Below the pieces are notes generated by a model. That model was not told where the DNA came from. It saw only the letters and a list, made by a program, of their open reading frames with translations, and did no database searches. A program made the translations under genes and the position numbers. Of a DNA stretch of 64,000 bases, positions 9,163 through 18,133 are shown in pieces. Within the stretch, counting starts at the first letter, position 1, and every line of letters begins with the position of its first letter. The stretch spans positions 62,001 to 126,000 of the forward strand of contig NZ_JBBDYL010000045.1 of assembly GCF_040901545.1 (NCBI RefSeq). Direction: 5' to 3'. This stretch comes from Sulfuricaulis sp040901545. GTDB lineage: Bacteria > Pseudomonadota > Gammaproteobacteria > Acidiferrobacterales > Sulfurifustaceae.

Positions 9163-10638
9163 ATGCTTCAGCTTTCCCTGCGCCATAGCCTGATCCTCCT
9201 GTTGATAACCGTCTTCACGGCCAGTCAGATCAACGGTTGCGCCACCAATCCGGTGAGCGGTTCACCGGAAGTGGTGTTCATGACCGAAGCGAAGGAAATC
9301 GAGCTCGGCCGGACCAACGACGTCAAAGTTCGGCATCAATACGGTGTCTACGACAATCCCGAACTGCAGGCCTATGTTCAGCGCATGGGTAAAAAACTGG
9401 CGGCGCAAAGTCACCGGCCCGGTCTTGCCTATCAATTTACCGTACTCGACAGCCCGGAGGTAAACGCGTTTGCGCTCCCGGGCGGCTACATCTACATCAC
9501 CCGGGGGATTCTCGCCTACATCAATTCCGAGGCGGAACTCGCCGCGGTGCTGGGGCACGAGATCGGGCACGTAACCGCGCGCCACTCCGTGCGGCAGTAC
9601 ACGGCCGCCATGGCGACCGGCACGGTGGGTGCGATCATCGGTGCCGTGACCGGCGTTCGCGGCACGCAGGATTTGTTCAACGTGCTCGGCAACGCGTTCC
9701 TCTCCGGTTATGGCCGCGACCACGAACTCGAATCCGACCGTCTCGGTGCGGAATACCTCGCGCGCGCGGGTTATGACCCGCAAGCCATTATTCAGGTGAT
9801 CGGTATTCTCAAGAATCAGGAGGAATTCGAGAAGCAGCGCGCCGCGGCTGAAAAACGGGCGCCGCGCATCTATCACGGTGTGTTTGCGAGCCATCCCAGT
9901 GCAGACCAGCGCCTGCAGAAAGTCGTCGCGGAGGCGGACAAATTCAAAACCGGAGCGATCCCCACGATTGCACGCGATGAATATCTGAATCGGGTCGATG
10001 ACCTGGTGTATGGCGACAACGCCAAGGAGGGCGTGCGCTATGGAAACAGTTTTTATCACCGGGACATTAATTTTGCGCTGGACTTTCCCGCGGGCTGGCA
10101 GCTCGAGAACACCCCGCAAGCCATCCGCGCGGGCAGTCCCGACAAAACGGCCATTCTCATCGTGCAGGCGGAGGAATCAACGAAAGAACTCCCGCCGAAC
10201 GATTTTCTTAATTTGCGGATGAACTTCATCGCACTGGATCAGGCCGGCCCGGTCGAAGGTGTTTCTATGCCGTCCTACACCGGGATCGCGTCGGCCTCGC
10301 CGGCATTCGGCAGACGCCGGACCCGCGTGGCCACACTATACTTCAACAACAGGCGTTTCCTTTTCCAAGGCGCAACCAAAGACGCGGGTGCTTTTGCGGC
10401 GACGGATCCGCTGTTTCTGTCCGCGGTCCGCAGCCTGCGTCCGCTGACCGACAAGGAAAAAAAATCGGCGGAAGGAATGCGTATGCAGGTCGTGCGCGCG
10501 CGCCCGGGCGATACCTTCGCCAGTTTGGCAAAAAAATCACCGCTAACGAATTACAGTGAATCGTTGCTGCGCCTGATCAACGACAAGTATCCGGACGGTG
10601 AACTCCAACCGGGCGAATTCATCAAGATTATCCAATAG
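9163..10638 (+). CDS. M48-family metalloprotease (BepA/LoiP-like), exported
   Basis: A 491-residue exported zinc protease. Residues 1-28 form a signal peptide ending INGC, a lipobox-like site with an atypical Asn at -2, so lipid attachment is likely but not certain. The catalytic motif is HEIGH, with the downstream zinc ligand Glu in HELESDRLGAEYL, as in the M48 peptidases. After residue ~285 comes a domain common to these proteins (INFALDFPAGWQLEN), and the last ~50 residues resemble a LysM-like fold (RPGDTFASLAKKS). Related proteins degrade or rescue misassembled outer-membrane proteins. Confidence 0.87.
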   Translation: MLQLSLRHSLILLLITVFTASQINGCATNPVSGSPEVVFMTEAKEIELGRTNDVKVRHQYGVYDNPELQAYVQRMGKKLAAQSHRPGLAYQFTVLDSPEVNAFALPGGYIYITRGILAYINSEAELAAVLGHEIGHVTARHSVRQYTAAMATGTVGAIIGAVTGVRGTQDLFNVLGNAFLSGYGRDHELESDRLGAEYLARAGYDPQAIIQVIGILKNQEEFEKQRAAAEKRAPRIYHGVFASHPSADQRLQKVVAEADKFKTGAIPTIARDEYLNRVDDLVYGDNAKEGVRYGNSFYHRDINFALDFPAGWQLENTPQAIRAGSPDKTAILIVQAEESTKELPPNDFLNLRMNFIALDQAGPVEGVSMPSYTGIASASPAFGRRRTRVATLYFNNRRFLFQGATKDAGAFAATDPLFLSAVRSLRPLTDKEKKSAEGMRMQVVRARPGDTFASLAKKSPLTNYSESLLRLINDKYPDGELQPGEFIKIIQ

Positions 10639-10646
10639 ACAACCAC

Positions 10647-11870
10647 ATGAAAAAAGATTTGACACAGGCCGCGTTTGATTACCATGCGAAACCGGTCCCG
10701 GGAAAAATTTCCGTGGTGCCGACGAAACCCTGCGAGACACAATCCGACCTTTCGCTGGCTTACACCCCCGGCGTGGCCGAGCCGGTGCGGGCGATCAAGC
10801 AGGACCCCGAGGCGGCATATCTGTACACCAACAAGGGAAACCTGGTCGCCGTGATCAGCAACGGCACCGCGGTGCTGGGATTGGGCAATACCGGCGCACT
10901 CGCCAGCAAACCGGTCATGGAAGGCAAGGCCGTGCTGTTCAAGCGCCTGGCGAATATCGACGTGTTTGACATCGAAATCGAGGCGGCCACGAAAGAGATA
11001 TTCATCGAAACCGTGGCGGCCATCTCGCCCACTTTCGGCGCCATCAATCTCGAGGACATCGCCGCCCCGGACTGCTTTCACATCGAGGAGGTCCTGCGCA
11101 CACGTCTGAATATACCCGTGTTGCACGACGATCAGCACGGTACCGCGGTAATCATCTGTGCGGCCCTGCTGAATGCCTTTGAACTGCAGAACAAAAAGCT
11201 CGCCGACGTACGTATCGTGATCCTCGGCGCCGGGGCCGCCGCCCAGGCCACGCTGCCGCTGTTGTCATTGATGGGCATCACCGTAGAAAACATACTCATG
11301 GTTGACAGCAAAGGCGTGATCCACACGGGGCGCAATGACCTGGGTACCTACAAACAACGCTTCGCGCGCGTCACTTCCGCGCGCACGCTCACAGAGGCCA
11401 TGCGCGAGGCTGACGCCTTCATCGGATTGTCGGGGCCCCAGCTCGTCACCCCGGACATGATCGCGTCCATGGCGCCGCGCCCGGTGATCTTCGCGCTGGC
11501 GAATCCCGTGCCCGAGATTTATCCCGAGATCGTGCACGCGGTGCGCCGGGATTTGATCATGGCCACCGGACGCTCGGATTTTCCCAACCAAGTGAATAAT
11601 GCGCTCGGATTTCCTTACCTTTTTCGTGGGGCACTCGATGCGCGCGCGTCCGGTTTCACCCAGGCCATGCTGGTCAGCGCAATCCGGGCCCTGTCGCAAC
11701 TCGCCCATGAGCCGGTGCCGGCCGAGGTCTTGCGCGCCTTTGGCGAAAATCACTTGGAATTCGGTAGCGGATATATCATTCCCAAACTCCTTGACCCACG
11801 GTTGCTGGAGACGGTTCCGCCCGCCGTGGTCCGCGCCGCCATCGAATCGGGCGTGGCGCGCGCTTCCTAA
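10647..11870 (+). CDS. Malic enzyme, short form (NAD(P)-dependent)
   Basis: A 407-residue enzyme that decarboxylates malate to pyruvate with reduction of NAD(P)+. The catalytic region contains AYTPGVAEPVRAI, the lysine segment KPVMEGKAVLFKRLANID, the divalent-metal site (NLEDIAAPDCF) and the nucleotide-binding LGAGAAAQA. It lacks the phosphotransacetylase-like C-terminal domain that makes E. coli MaeB about 760 residues long, so it is the short bacterial form. It starts eight bases after the M48 gene and is followed 82 bases later by malate dehydrogenase, giving two malate enzymes in a row. Confidence 0.92.
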   Translation: MKKDLTQAAFDYHAKPVPGKISVVPTKPCETQSDLSLAYTPGVAEPVRAIKQDPEAAYLYTNKGNLVAVISNGTAVLGLGNTGALASKPVMEGKAVLFKRLANIDVFDIEIEAATKEIFIETVAAISPTFGAINLEDIAAPDCFHIEEVLRTRLNIPVLHDDQHGTAVIICAALLNAFELQNKKLADVRIVILGAGAAAQATLPLLSLMGITVENILMVDSKGVIHTGRNDLGTYKQRFARVTSARTLTEAMREADAFIGLSGPQLVTPDMIASMAPRPVIFALANPVPEIYPEIVHAVRRDLIMATGRSDFPNQVNNALGFPYLFRGALDARASGFTQAMLVSAIRALSQLAHEPVPAEVLRAFGENHLEFGSGYIIPKLLDPRLLETVPPAVVRAAIESGVARAS

Positions 11871-11952
11871 GCATACGCCTGCATTCGTCGTGAACTTCAA
11901 TCGGGTATACTCCCGAGCTTCCCGATATTTAAAGTTCTCCGAGAGGCCTGTC

Positions 11953-12933
11953 ATGAAAAAAGCCATCAACATCGCCATCACCGGCGCCGCCGGACAAATC
12001 GGTTATGCACTCGCGTTTCGCGTGGCCTCCGGCCAGATGCTGGGTGCGGATCAGCCCGTAAACCTGCAGCTGCTTGAGATACCGCAGTCCGTTCCGGCGT
12101 TGCAGGGCGTGGTGATGGAGCTCAACGATTGCGCCTTTGCCACGCTCAACCGGGTCGTCGCCACGGACGATCCCAAGGTCGCGTTTCGCGATTGCCAGGT
12201 CGCGTTGGTGGGCGGCGCGCGGCCGCGCGGCCCCGGCATGGAACGCAAGGACCTGTTGCTCGCCAACGCGCAGATATTTTCTGCCCAGGGCCGTGCCCTG
12301 AATGAAGTGGCGGAGCGTGGCATTAAAGTCCTGGTGGTCGGGAATCCGGCCAATACCAATGCGCTCATCGCAAGCCGCAATGCCCCGGGCCTGCCACGCA
12401 AAAATTTCACCGCCATGACCCGGCTCGATCACAACCGTGCGCGCGGGCAACTCGCCGGGAAAACCGGAAAATCCGTAACCGCGATCCGGCGCATGATCAT
12501 CTGGGGCAATCATTCGGCCACGCAGTATCCGGACATCAACCACTGCCAGGTCGATGGCCAGCCCGCCAAGTCGCTCGTCGATCAGCAGTGGCTCGAGGAG
12601 AAATTCATTCCGACAGTGCAGCAACGCGGCGCGGCCGTCATCAAGGCGCGCGGCGCTTCCTCGGCCGCCTCGGCGGCGTCGGCCGTCATCGACCATGTGC
12701 ACGACTGGTTTGCCGGCACCCCCGAGGGCGACTGGGTCAGCATGGCGGTACCCGCGGACGGCAGTTACGGCATCAAGGAAGGCGTGATGTATTCCTATCC
12801 CGTCACCTGCCGGAACGGGGAATATCAGATTGTCCAGGGGCTTTCGATCGATGACTTCAGCCGCCAGCGCATGGATATCACCGACAAGGAGCTGCGCGAG
12901 GAGCGCGCTGGCGTAAAAGATCTTCTTGGTTAG
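11953..12933 (+). CDS. mdh: Malate dehydrogenase
   Basis: A 326-residue NAD-dependent dehydrogenase of the TCA cycle, of the longer cytosolic-type group rather than the 312-residue E. coli type. NAD binding is by GAAGQIGYALA. MTRLDHNRA carries the substrate-binding Arg and the catalytic Asp region, and IWGNHSATQYPD holds the catalytic His. The start chosen is the ATG that begins MKKAINIAITGAAGQ; the same frame stays open for 354 bases upstream, antisense-free but overlapping the malic enzyme gene, and is not protein-like. Confidence 0.94.
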   Translation: MKKAINIAITGAAGQIGYALAFRVASGQMLGADQPVNLQLLEIPQSVPALQGVVMELNDCAFATLNRVVATDDPKVAFRDCQVALVGGARPRGPGMERKDLLLANAQIFSAQGRALNEVAERGIKVLVVGNPANTNALIASRNAPGLPRKNFTAMTRLDHNRARGQLAGKTGKSVTAIRRMIIWGNHSATQYPDINHCQVDGQPAKSLVDQQWLEEKFIPTVQQRGAAVIKARGASSAASAASAVIDHVHDWFAGTPEGDWVSMAVPADGSYGIKEGVMYSYPVTCRNGEYQIVQGLSIDDFSRQRMDITDKELREERAGVKDLLG

Positions 12934-13006
12934 CGATACACCGTAATCCGGAGTCGCTCCGGTCCGGTGTGGTCATCGCAACGGATCCGGATGCGACAAA
13001 TATTTT

Positions 13007-13924
13007 ATGGCCGATGCGTCTAAACCCCGTACCGTACGGGAAGTCATACGCCGGGTCGCACAGCGACTCAACCGTGCGTACATTCATTTCGGCCACGGTA
13101 CCGATAACCCTCGGGACGAAGCCGCATGGCTGGTCGGCAGCGCGCTCAAGCTGTTACCGCAAGAGTTGGAATCCCACCTCAAGGACGAACTGTGCCCGGA
13201 CCAGCAGGCGGCCGTCAATACGCTCACGGAATTGCGCATTTCCACGCGCAAGCCGTTGGCTTACCTGCTGCAGGAAGCGTGGTTTGCCGGTCTTAAATTT
13301 TACGTCGACGAGCGTGTGATCGTGCCGCGATCGCTCACGGGCGAATATATCACGGCGCGATTTCATCCCTGGATCGAGCCCTCTTGGGTGCATCGCATCC
13401 TCGATTTGTGTACCGGGAGCGGCTGCATGGCGATTGCACTGGCGTACGCCTTTCCCGACGCCCGCGTGGAGGCCGCCGACATTTCGGGCGATGCCCTGGA
13501 TGTTGCGCGCCTGAACGTGGAAAACCACGGCATGCGAGACCGCGTGCAACTGATCCAGTCGGATCTGTTCGACGGTCTGCCGGGGTCGCGTTACGATCTG
13601 ATCGTCACCAACCCTCCCTATGTCGCGCATGCCGAAATGCAGTCCCTCCCTGGTGAATACCGCCATGAACCGGCCTTGGCACTTGACGCCGGCCCCGAAG
13701 GTTTGGATGCCGTAAGGCGCATCCTGTCCGAGGCCCCGGCCCATTTGAATCCCGCCGGGGTACTGGTTGCCGAGGTCGGTAACAGCGCCGAGACACTGCG
13801 GATGAAATTTCCTTCGATCCCGTTTACCTGGCTGACCTCGGAAACCGGCGATGAGAGCGTGTTTTTGCTGGCGCGTGGGGAACCGGCCACGTGGCGCGCG
13901 TCACTTGTCGCAGGCAACGAATAA
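13007..13924 (+). CDS. prmB: Ribosomal protein L3 N5-glutamine methyltransferase PrmB
   Basis: A 305-residue class I S-adenosylmethionine methyltransferase. The SAM site is LDLCTGSGCMAIALA and the catalytic motif that binds the glutamine amide is TNPPYVAHAEM. The PrmB subgroup is indicated by the N-terminal helical domain (FGHGTDNPRDEAAWLV) and the insert SLTGEYITARFHPW before the SAM motif, rather than the PrmC (release-factor) version. It methylates a glutamine of ribosomal protein L3. It begins 73 bases after mdh. Confidence 0.92.
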   Translation: MADASKPRTVREVIRRVAQRLNRAYIHFGHGTDNPRDEAAWLVGSALKLLPQELESHLKDELCPDQQAAVNTLTELRISTRKPLAYLLQEAWFAGLKFYVDERVIVPRSLTGEYITARFHPWIEPSWVHRILDLCTGSGCMAIALAYAFPDARVEAADISGDALDVARLNVENHGMRDRVQLIQSDLFDGLPGSRYDLIVTNPPYVAHAEMQSLPGEYRHEPALALDAGPEGLDAVRRILSEAPAHLNPAGVLVAEVGNSAETLRMKFPSIPFTWLTSETGDESVFLLARGEPATWRASLVAGNE

Positions 13925-13973
13925 TTCCGGTTAAAATGTCCGGCCTTGGGAAGAACGGCAAGCCGGGAGGGCC

Positions 13974-15294
13974 ATGGACGCGCTCGACGCCATCGATATC
14001 GCCCGCATTCAATTCGGGCTGAACATCGGCTTTCATATTCTGTTCCCCACCATCACCATCGCGCTCGGGTGGATACTGGTCTGGTTTCGCGTGCAATACG
14101 CCCGCACCGGCGAACCGGAATGGCTCGCGACCTACAAACTCTGGACCAAGATTTTTGCGCTCTCGTTTGCCATGGGCGTGGTGTCGGGCATCGTAATGTC
14201 GTTCCAGTTCGGCACCAACTGGCCCGGTTACATGAACACGGTTGGGAATATCGCCGGGCCGCTGCTCGCATATGAAGTATTGACCGCGTTTTTTCTCGAG
14301 GCCACGTTTCTCGGCGTGATGCTGTTCGGCATGAATCGTGTTCCGGGATGGATGCACCTCACCGCCACGGTGCTGGTCGCGGTCGGAACGACGATATCGG
14401 CATTCTGGATCCTGGCGCTCAATTCGTGGATGCAAACGCCGACGGGGCACGTCATGGCCGATGGCCAACTGATTGCCGGTGACTGGTGGGCGGTGATTTT
14501 CAATCCCTCGTTCCCCTATCGATTCACGCACATGCTGCTGGCCTCCGGACTCACCGCCGCGTTCCTGGTTGCCGGCCTGGCGGCTGCTCAAGGTGTCCGA
14601 GGACCTGGCGGCGGAGCGGACCCTGCGCACGGGCATACTGGTCGCGGCGGTGCTGGCACCGTTGCAGATCCTGGCCGGAGATCTGCACGGCCTGAACACG
14701 CTTACTCACCAACCGGCCAAGATCGCCGCGATGGAAGCGCTGTGGAAAACGGAGCGCGGCGCGCCGCTCGTGCTCTTCGCCATCCCGAATCCTCAGAGCA
14801 GAACAAACGATTACGCCGTGCAAATCCCCCAGGGTGCGAGCCTGGTACTCAAACATGAAATGAATGCCGAGTTGAAAGGCATCGATTTTTTTGCACCGGA
14901 CACTCCCCCCGTGGCACCGGTGTTCTTTGCCTTCCGTGTCATGGTCGGCATGGGCGTATTGATGTGGCTGCTGGCGTGGTTCGGCGCCTGGCGACTGCGT
15001 ATCGGTTCAACACCGCCCTGGGTGTTATGGATTTTCGCGGGCGCCACCTTTTCCGGCTGGATCGCCACGCTGGCCGGTTGGCTCGTCACCGAAATCGGGC
15101 GCCAGCCCTGGCTCGTCACCGGTGTGCTGCGCACGGCCGAGGCGGCGGGCGAGGTTTCGGAGGCGCAACTCGGGGCCAGCCTCACGGGTTACCTGATCAC
15201 TTACGGCATCATGCTCATCGCCTACATCGTCGTACTGACGCATCTGGCTGGCGCGGGAACCGACAAACAGACCGCGCAAGGAGTTCTGCCTTGA
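13974..15294 (+). pseudogene. cydA: Cytochrome bd/CIO-type quinol oxidase subunit I, frameshifted
   Basis: Subunit I of a cytochrome bd-type terminal oxidase, with a start in IDIARIQFGLNIGFHILFP (axial haem ligand His), GTNWPGYMNTVGNIAG, and the short Q-loop of the cyanide-insensitive type. The reading frame breaks near 14,576-14,590. The first frame gives ...LTAAFLVAGLAA and then nonsense; the second resumes as AWRLLKVSEDLAAERTLRTG and runs to the TGA at 15,292. Restoring a second CCTGGCGG after the one at 14,576-14,583 joins the frames as VAGLAAWRLLK, which matches the family spacing. It may be a real 8-bp deletion, a slippage (phase-variation) event, or an assembly error. The gene is followed, with a 4-base overlap, by cydB, which is intact. 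Confidence 0.85.
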
Positions 15295-16283
15295 ACATCG
15301 ATCTTCCGCTGATATTCGCATTGCTGATGGGATTGGCTACGCTGGCCTACGTCGTGCTCGACGGTTACGACCTCGGTGTTGGCATGCTCATGCCCGCGGC
15401 CGACGAGGGAGAACAGGAATTAATGGTCGCCTCGATCGGCCCGTTCTGGGATGCGAACGAAACCTGGCTCGTCCTCGGCGTGGGGATACTGCTGGTCGCC
15501 TTCCCGCACGCGCACGGGATCATCCTCGGTGCGCTCTATTTGCCCGTGGTTGCGATGCTGATCGGGCTCATGTTCCGCGGCGTGGCGTTTGAATTCCGCG
15601 TCAAGGCACAGGGATGGCACCGCGAACTATGGAACTGGCTGTTCTGGTTCGGATCGTTCCTGGCTTCGTTCGCGCAGGGCGTGATGCTCGCGCGTTACAT
15701 CACCGGATTCGAATCCGGTTTCGGCTATTTCCTGTTTTCCGTGATCGTCGGCGCCGGACTGTGCGGCGGTTACGTGCTGATGGGCGCGACCTGGCTGGTC
15801 TTGAAGACGGAAGGTGCGTTGCAGAAAAAATCCATTGCGTGGGCCGAGTGGGGATTGCTCTGGGTCGCGCTCGGGGTCATGATGGTGAGCCTCGCGACAC
15901 CGATCGTCAGCGAAACCGTGCGCCTGAAATGGTTCGACTTTCCGCGCACGCTGGCGCTCATGTTGCTGCCGGGCATGTGTCTGGCAATCGGCATCACCGT
16001 CTGGATTTCATTGCGCCGGCTTGCGCGCGGCGCCACCCGCGTCGAGTGGCTGCCGTTTGCCGGAAGCGTGGCGATTTTCACCATCGCCTTCATCGGGCTT
16101 GCCTACAGCCTGTTCCCCTACGTGGTTATTGACCGGCTCACCATCTGGGAGGCGGCGTCACACCCGTCGGCGCTCAAGGTGATCCTGGTGGGCGTACTGG
16201 TGGTCGTGCCCCTGATCATCGCCTACAGCGCGTTTTCCTATCGCGTGTTTTGGGGGAAGGCGCGGACCGGCATGTACGATTAG
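15291..16283 (+). CDS. cydB: Cytochrome bd/CIO-type quinol oxidase subunit II
   Basis: A 331-residue polytopic subunit II starting at a TTG that overlaps the cydA stop (TTGA) and follows AAGGAG at seven bases. The N-terminal half has the family signature VLDGYDLGVGML and FWDANETWLVLG. Subunit II has no haem and stabilises subunit I. Expression depends on the cydA transcript; if the upstream frameshift is genuine, this subunit would be made without a full partner. It ends just before a 124-bp inverted-repeat element. Confidence 0.9.
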   Translation: MNIDLPLIFALLMGLATLAYVVLDGYDLGVGMLMPAADEGEQELMVASIGPFWDANETWLVLGVGILLVAFPHAHGIILGALYLPVVAMLIGLMFRGVAFEFRVKAQGWHRELWNWLFWFGSFLASFAQGVMLARYITGFESGFGYFLFSVIVGAGLCGGYVLMGATWLVLKTEGALQKKSIAWAEWGLLWVALGVMMVSLATPIVSETVRLKWFDFPRTLALMLLPGMCLAIGITVWISLRRLARGATRVEWLPFAGSVAIFTIAFIGLAYSLFPYVVIDRLTIWEAASHPSALKVILVGVLVVVPLIIAYSAFSYRVFWGKARTGMYD

Positions 16284-16310
16284 CGTCGTCGTTTGAAAAG
16301 CTAATCTTTT

Positions 16311-16434
16311 CTAGAACCTATCTCAAAATACCCTGTTTCGGTTCACGTAGGGTGCGTCCCACGCACCCATGGCTGCATTTAAACCGTGGATCGGTGCGCA
16401 GGGCGCACCCTACCATTTTTGAGATAGGTTCTAG
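16311..16434. mobile_element. MITE-like 124-bp inverted-repeat element
   Basis: The ends are perfect 18-bp inverted repeats: CTAGAACCTATCTCAAAA at 16,311-16,328 and its exact reverse complement at 16,417-16,434. A second inner pair (GTAGGGTGCG at 16,347-16,356 against 16,404-16,413) makes the whole element an extended imperfect hairpin. It encodes nothing. The 4 bases CTAG at both ends may be the target duplication or the tip of the repeats. The right end supplies the stop codon (TAG) of the acyl-CoA synthetase on the minus strand. I saw no second copy in the window. Size and structure are those of a non-autonomous miniature transposable element. Confidence 0.7.
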
Positions 16435-18131
16435 TCGCTGGGCCGACAGATGTTGCTTACGGCATACATCGCCGCGATTTCCGTTTCATAACGAATTTCG
16501 ATTTCCCGGCGTTTGGGTTTAAGGGTGGGTGTCAGCAACCCATTTTCAACGGTCCAGGGTTCCGTGACATTGGCGACATGGTGTATGCGCGCATAGCCTG
16601 GAAAATCATGTAATTGGGCGTTGGCACGCATGCATAATTCCGCCTTGTCGGTGATTTTGCTTACCGCCAGCAAGCCGAGTTTCGCGCGCCCCTCCCCGAG
16701 CAACAGCACCTGCTCGAACGCCGTATCACGCAGAATGGCGTTCTCCGCGTCGGCCGGCGGAACCTTTTCGCCGTTGGACAACACGATGACGTCTTTTACC
16801 CGACCGGTGATGGTCACGCGTCCCCCATGGACGGTCGCCAGATCGCCGGTGTGCAGCCAACCGTCACGGTCGAGGATTTCAGACGTGGCCGCCGGATTAT
16901 TCCAGTAACCCTGCATGAGATTGGGACCGCGGGCCAGCAATTCGCCGGTCTCGTCGCAACGCAATTCGACCCCTTCCAGTGCCCGTCCCACCGTGGCCGG
17001 ATCGTTATCGCCGGCACGGTTGGCGGCCAGCACGGGGGAAGTTTCCGTCAGGCCGTAACCTTGAATGATCGGCAATCCCAGCCCGAGAAAAACGCGCGCG
17101 AGATGCGGGGCGAAGGCGGCACCGCCCACGATAACGAGACGGATCCGGCCACCGAAGCTCCGTCTTAGTTTGCGCGCCACCAGAAAATCGAGCAGCGGCC
17201 AGATCCAGCGGTCGCGCGCGGAGGCTTCGCCCCGAAAGCGCCGCCAGCCGACATCCACGGCGGACTCGAACAGGCGTCGCTTGAACGAACCTTCAGCCAT
17301 GGATTCCTGCATTTTCGAATAGATACGCTCGAATATGCGGGGCACGCTGATAAGAACCATCGGCTGCTGTTCGCGAATGTCGTCCGCGAGCCCGCTGATC
17401 GAGCGCGCGTACACCGTTTGTGCCCCGGCCCAGATGGCGGAGTAGTAACCGCAGGTGCGTTCGAACATGTGCGACAGCGGAAGAAACGACAGCAACCTAT
17501 CGTGGGTATGTATTGGGATCGCATGCATGGACGCGATCACATTACTGAGAATATTTTGCTGCGAGAGCATAACGCCCTTGGGTCGGCCCGTGGTGCCGGA
17601 GGTATAGACGATGGTGGCGAGAACGCCTGATTTTGACGTAGCGCGCGTCAGCTCCGATTGGACTTCGGCAGGAAGCCACCGCGCCAACGAAACCAGTTTC
17701 GCTTCCGAATCGGATTCGCCGTGCAGGCAAACCACACGTTCGACGGTTTTCACCCGTGCCCGCAGTTCCGGCCACCGGCTGGCGTCCTCCAAGAACAGCA
17801 GACGCGCGCCGGAATCGTTCAGACACCAGGCCATGTTGTCGGGGCGGTCGTCGAAATACAACGGCACGGTGACGAGCCCGAGGATCAGCGCCGCCTGGTC
17901 GAACAGCACCCACTCCACGCTATTTCGCAGGCACAGCGCCACGCGGTCTCCCGGTTTGAGATGTTCCCGCGCCAGCGCCATTTGCCAGCGCGCGACTCCA
18001 CGCCCGATATCCGCCCAGGTCGTCTCCACCCATTGGCGGCCGTCATACTGAAGATAAGCGGGTGCCGCAGGCGTCGCCTGCAGCCGGAACCAGAGGAGAT
18101 CGGAGAGATTGCAAAAATCCTGATCCAACAT
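16431..18131 (-). CDS. Long-chain acyl-CoA synthetase (AMP-binding)
   Basis: A 566-residue adenylate-forming enzyme that activates fatty acids to acyl-CoA. The P-loop-like motif is YTSGTTGRPKGVM, the A5-type motif is QGYGLTETSP, and GWLHTGDLA with GRVKDVIVLSNGEKVPP form the hinge and C-terminal lid. The N-terminus and length place it in the long-chain (FAA1-like, COG1022) branch. It begins two bases after the hydratase/dehydrogenase stop and is the last gene of the fad operon. Its last codons are defined by the inserted MITE-like repeat, so the native C-terminus may have been slightly changed. Confidence 0.9.
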   Translation of the reverse strand: MLDQDFCNLSDLLWFRLQATPAAPAYLQYDGRQWVETTWADIGRGVARWQMALAREHLKPGDRVALCLRNSVEWVLFDQAALILGLVTVPLYFDDRPDNMAWCLNDSGARLLFLEDASRWPELRARVKTVERVVCLHGESDSEAKLVSLARWLPAEVQSELTRATSKSGVLATIVYTSGTTGRPKGVMLSQQNILSNVIASMHAIPIHTHDRLLSFLPLSHMFERTCGYYSAIWAGAQTVYARSISGLADDIREQQPMVLISVPRIFERIYSKMQESMAEGSFKRRLFESAVDVGWRRFRGEASARDRWIWPLLDFLVARKLRRSFGGRIRLVIVGGAAFAPHLARVFLGLGLPIIQGYGLTETSPVLAANRAGDNDPATVGRALEGVELRCDETGELLARGPNLMQGYWNNPAATSEILDRDGWLHTGDLATVHGGRVTITGRVKDVIVLSNGEKVPPADAENAILRDTAFEQVLLLGEGRAKLGLLAVSKITDKAELCMRANAQLHDFPGYARIHHVANVTEPWTVENGLLTPTLKPKRREIEIRYETEIAAMYAVSNICRPSD

Positions 18132-18133
18132 GA

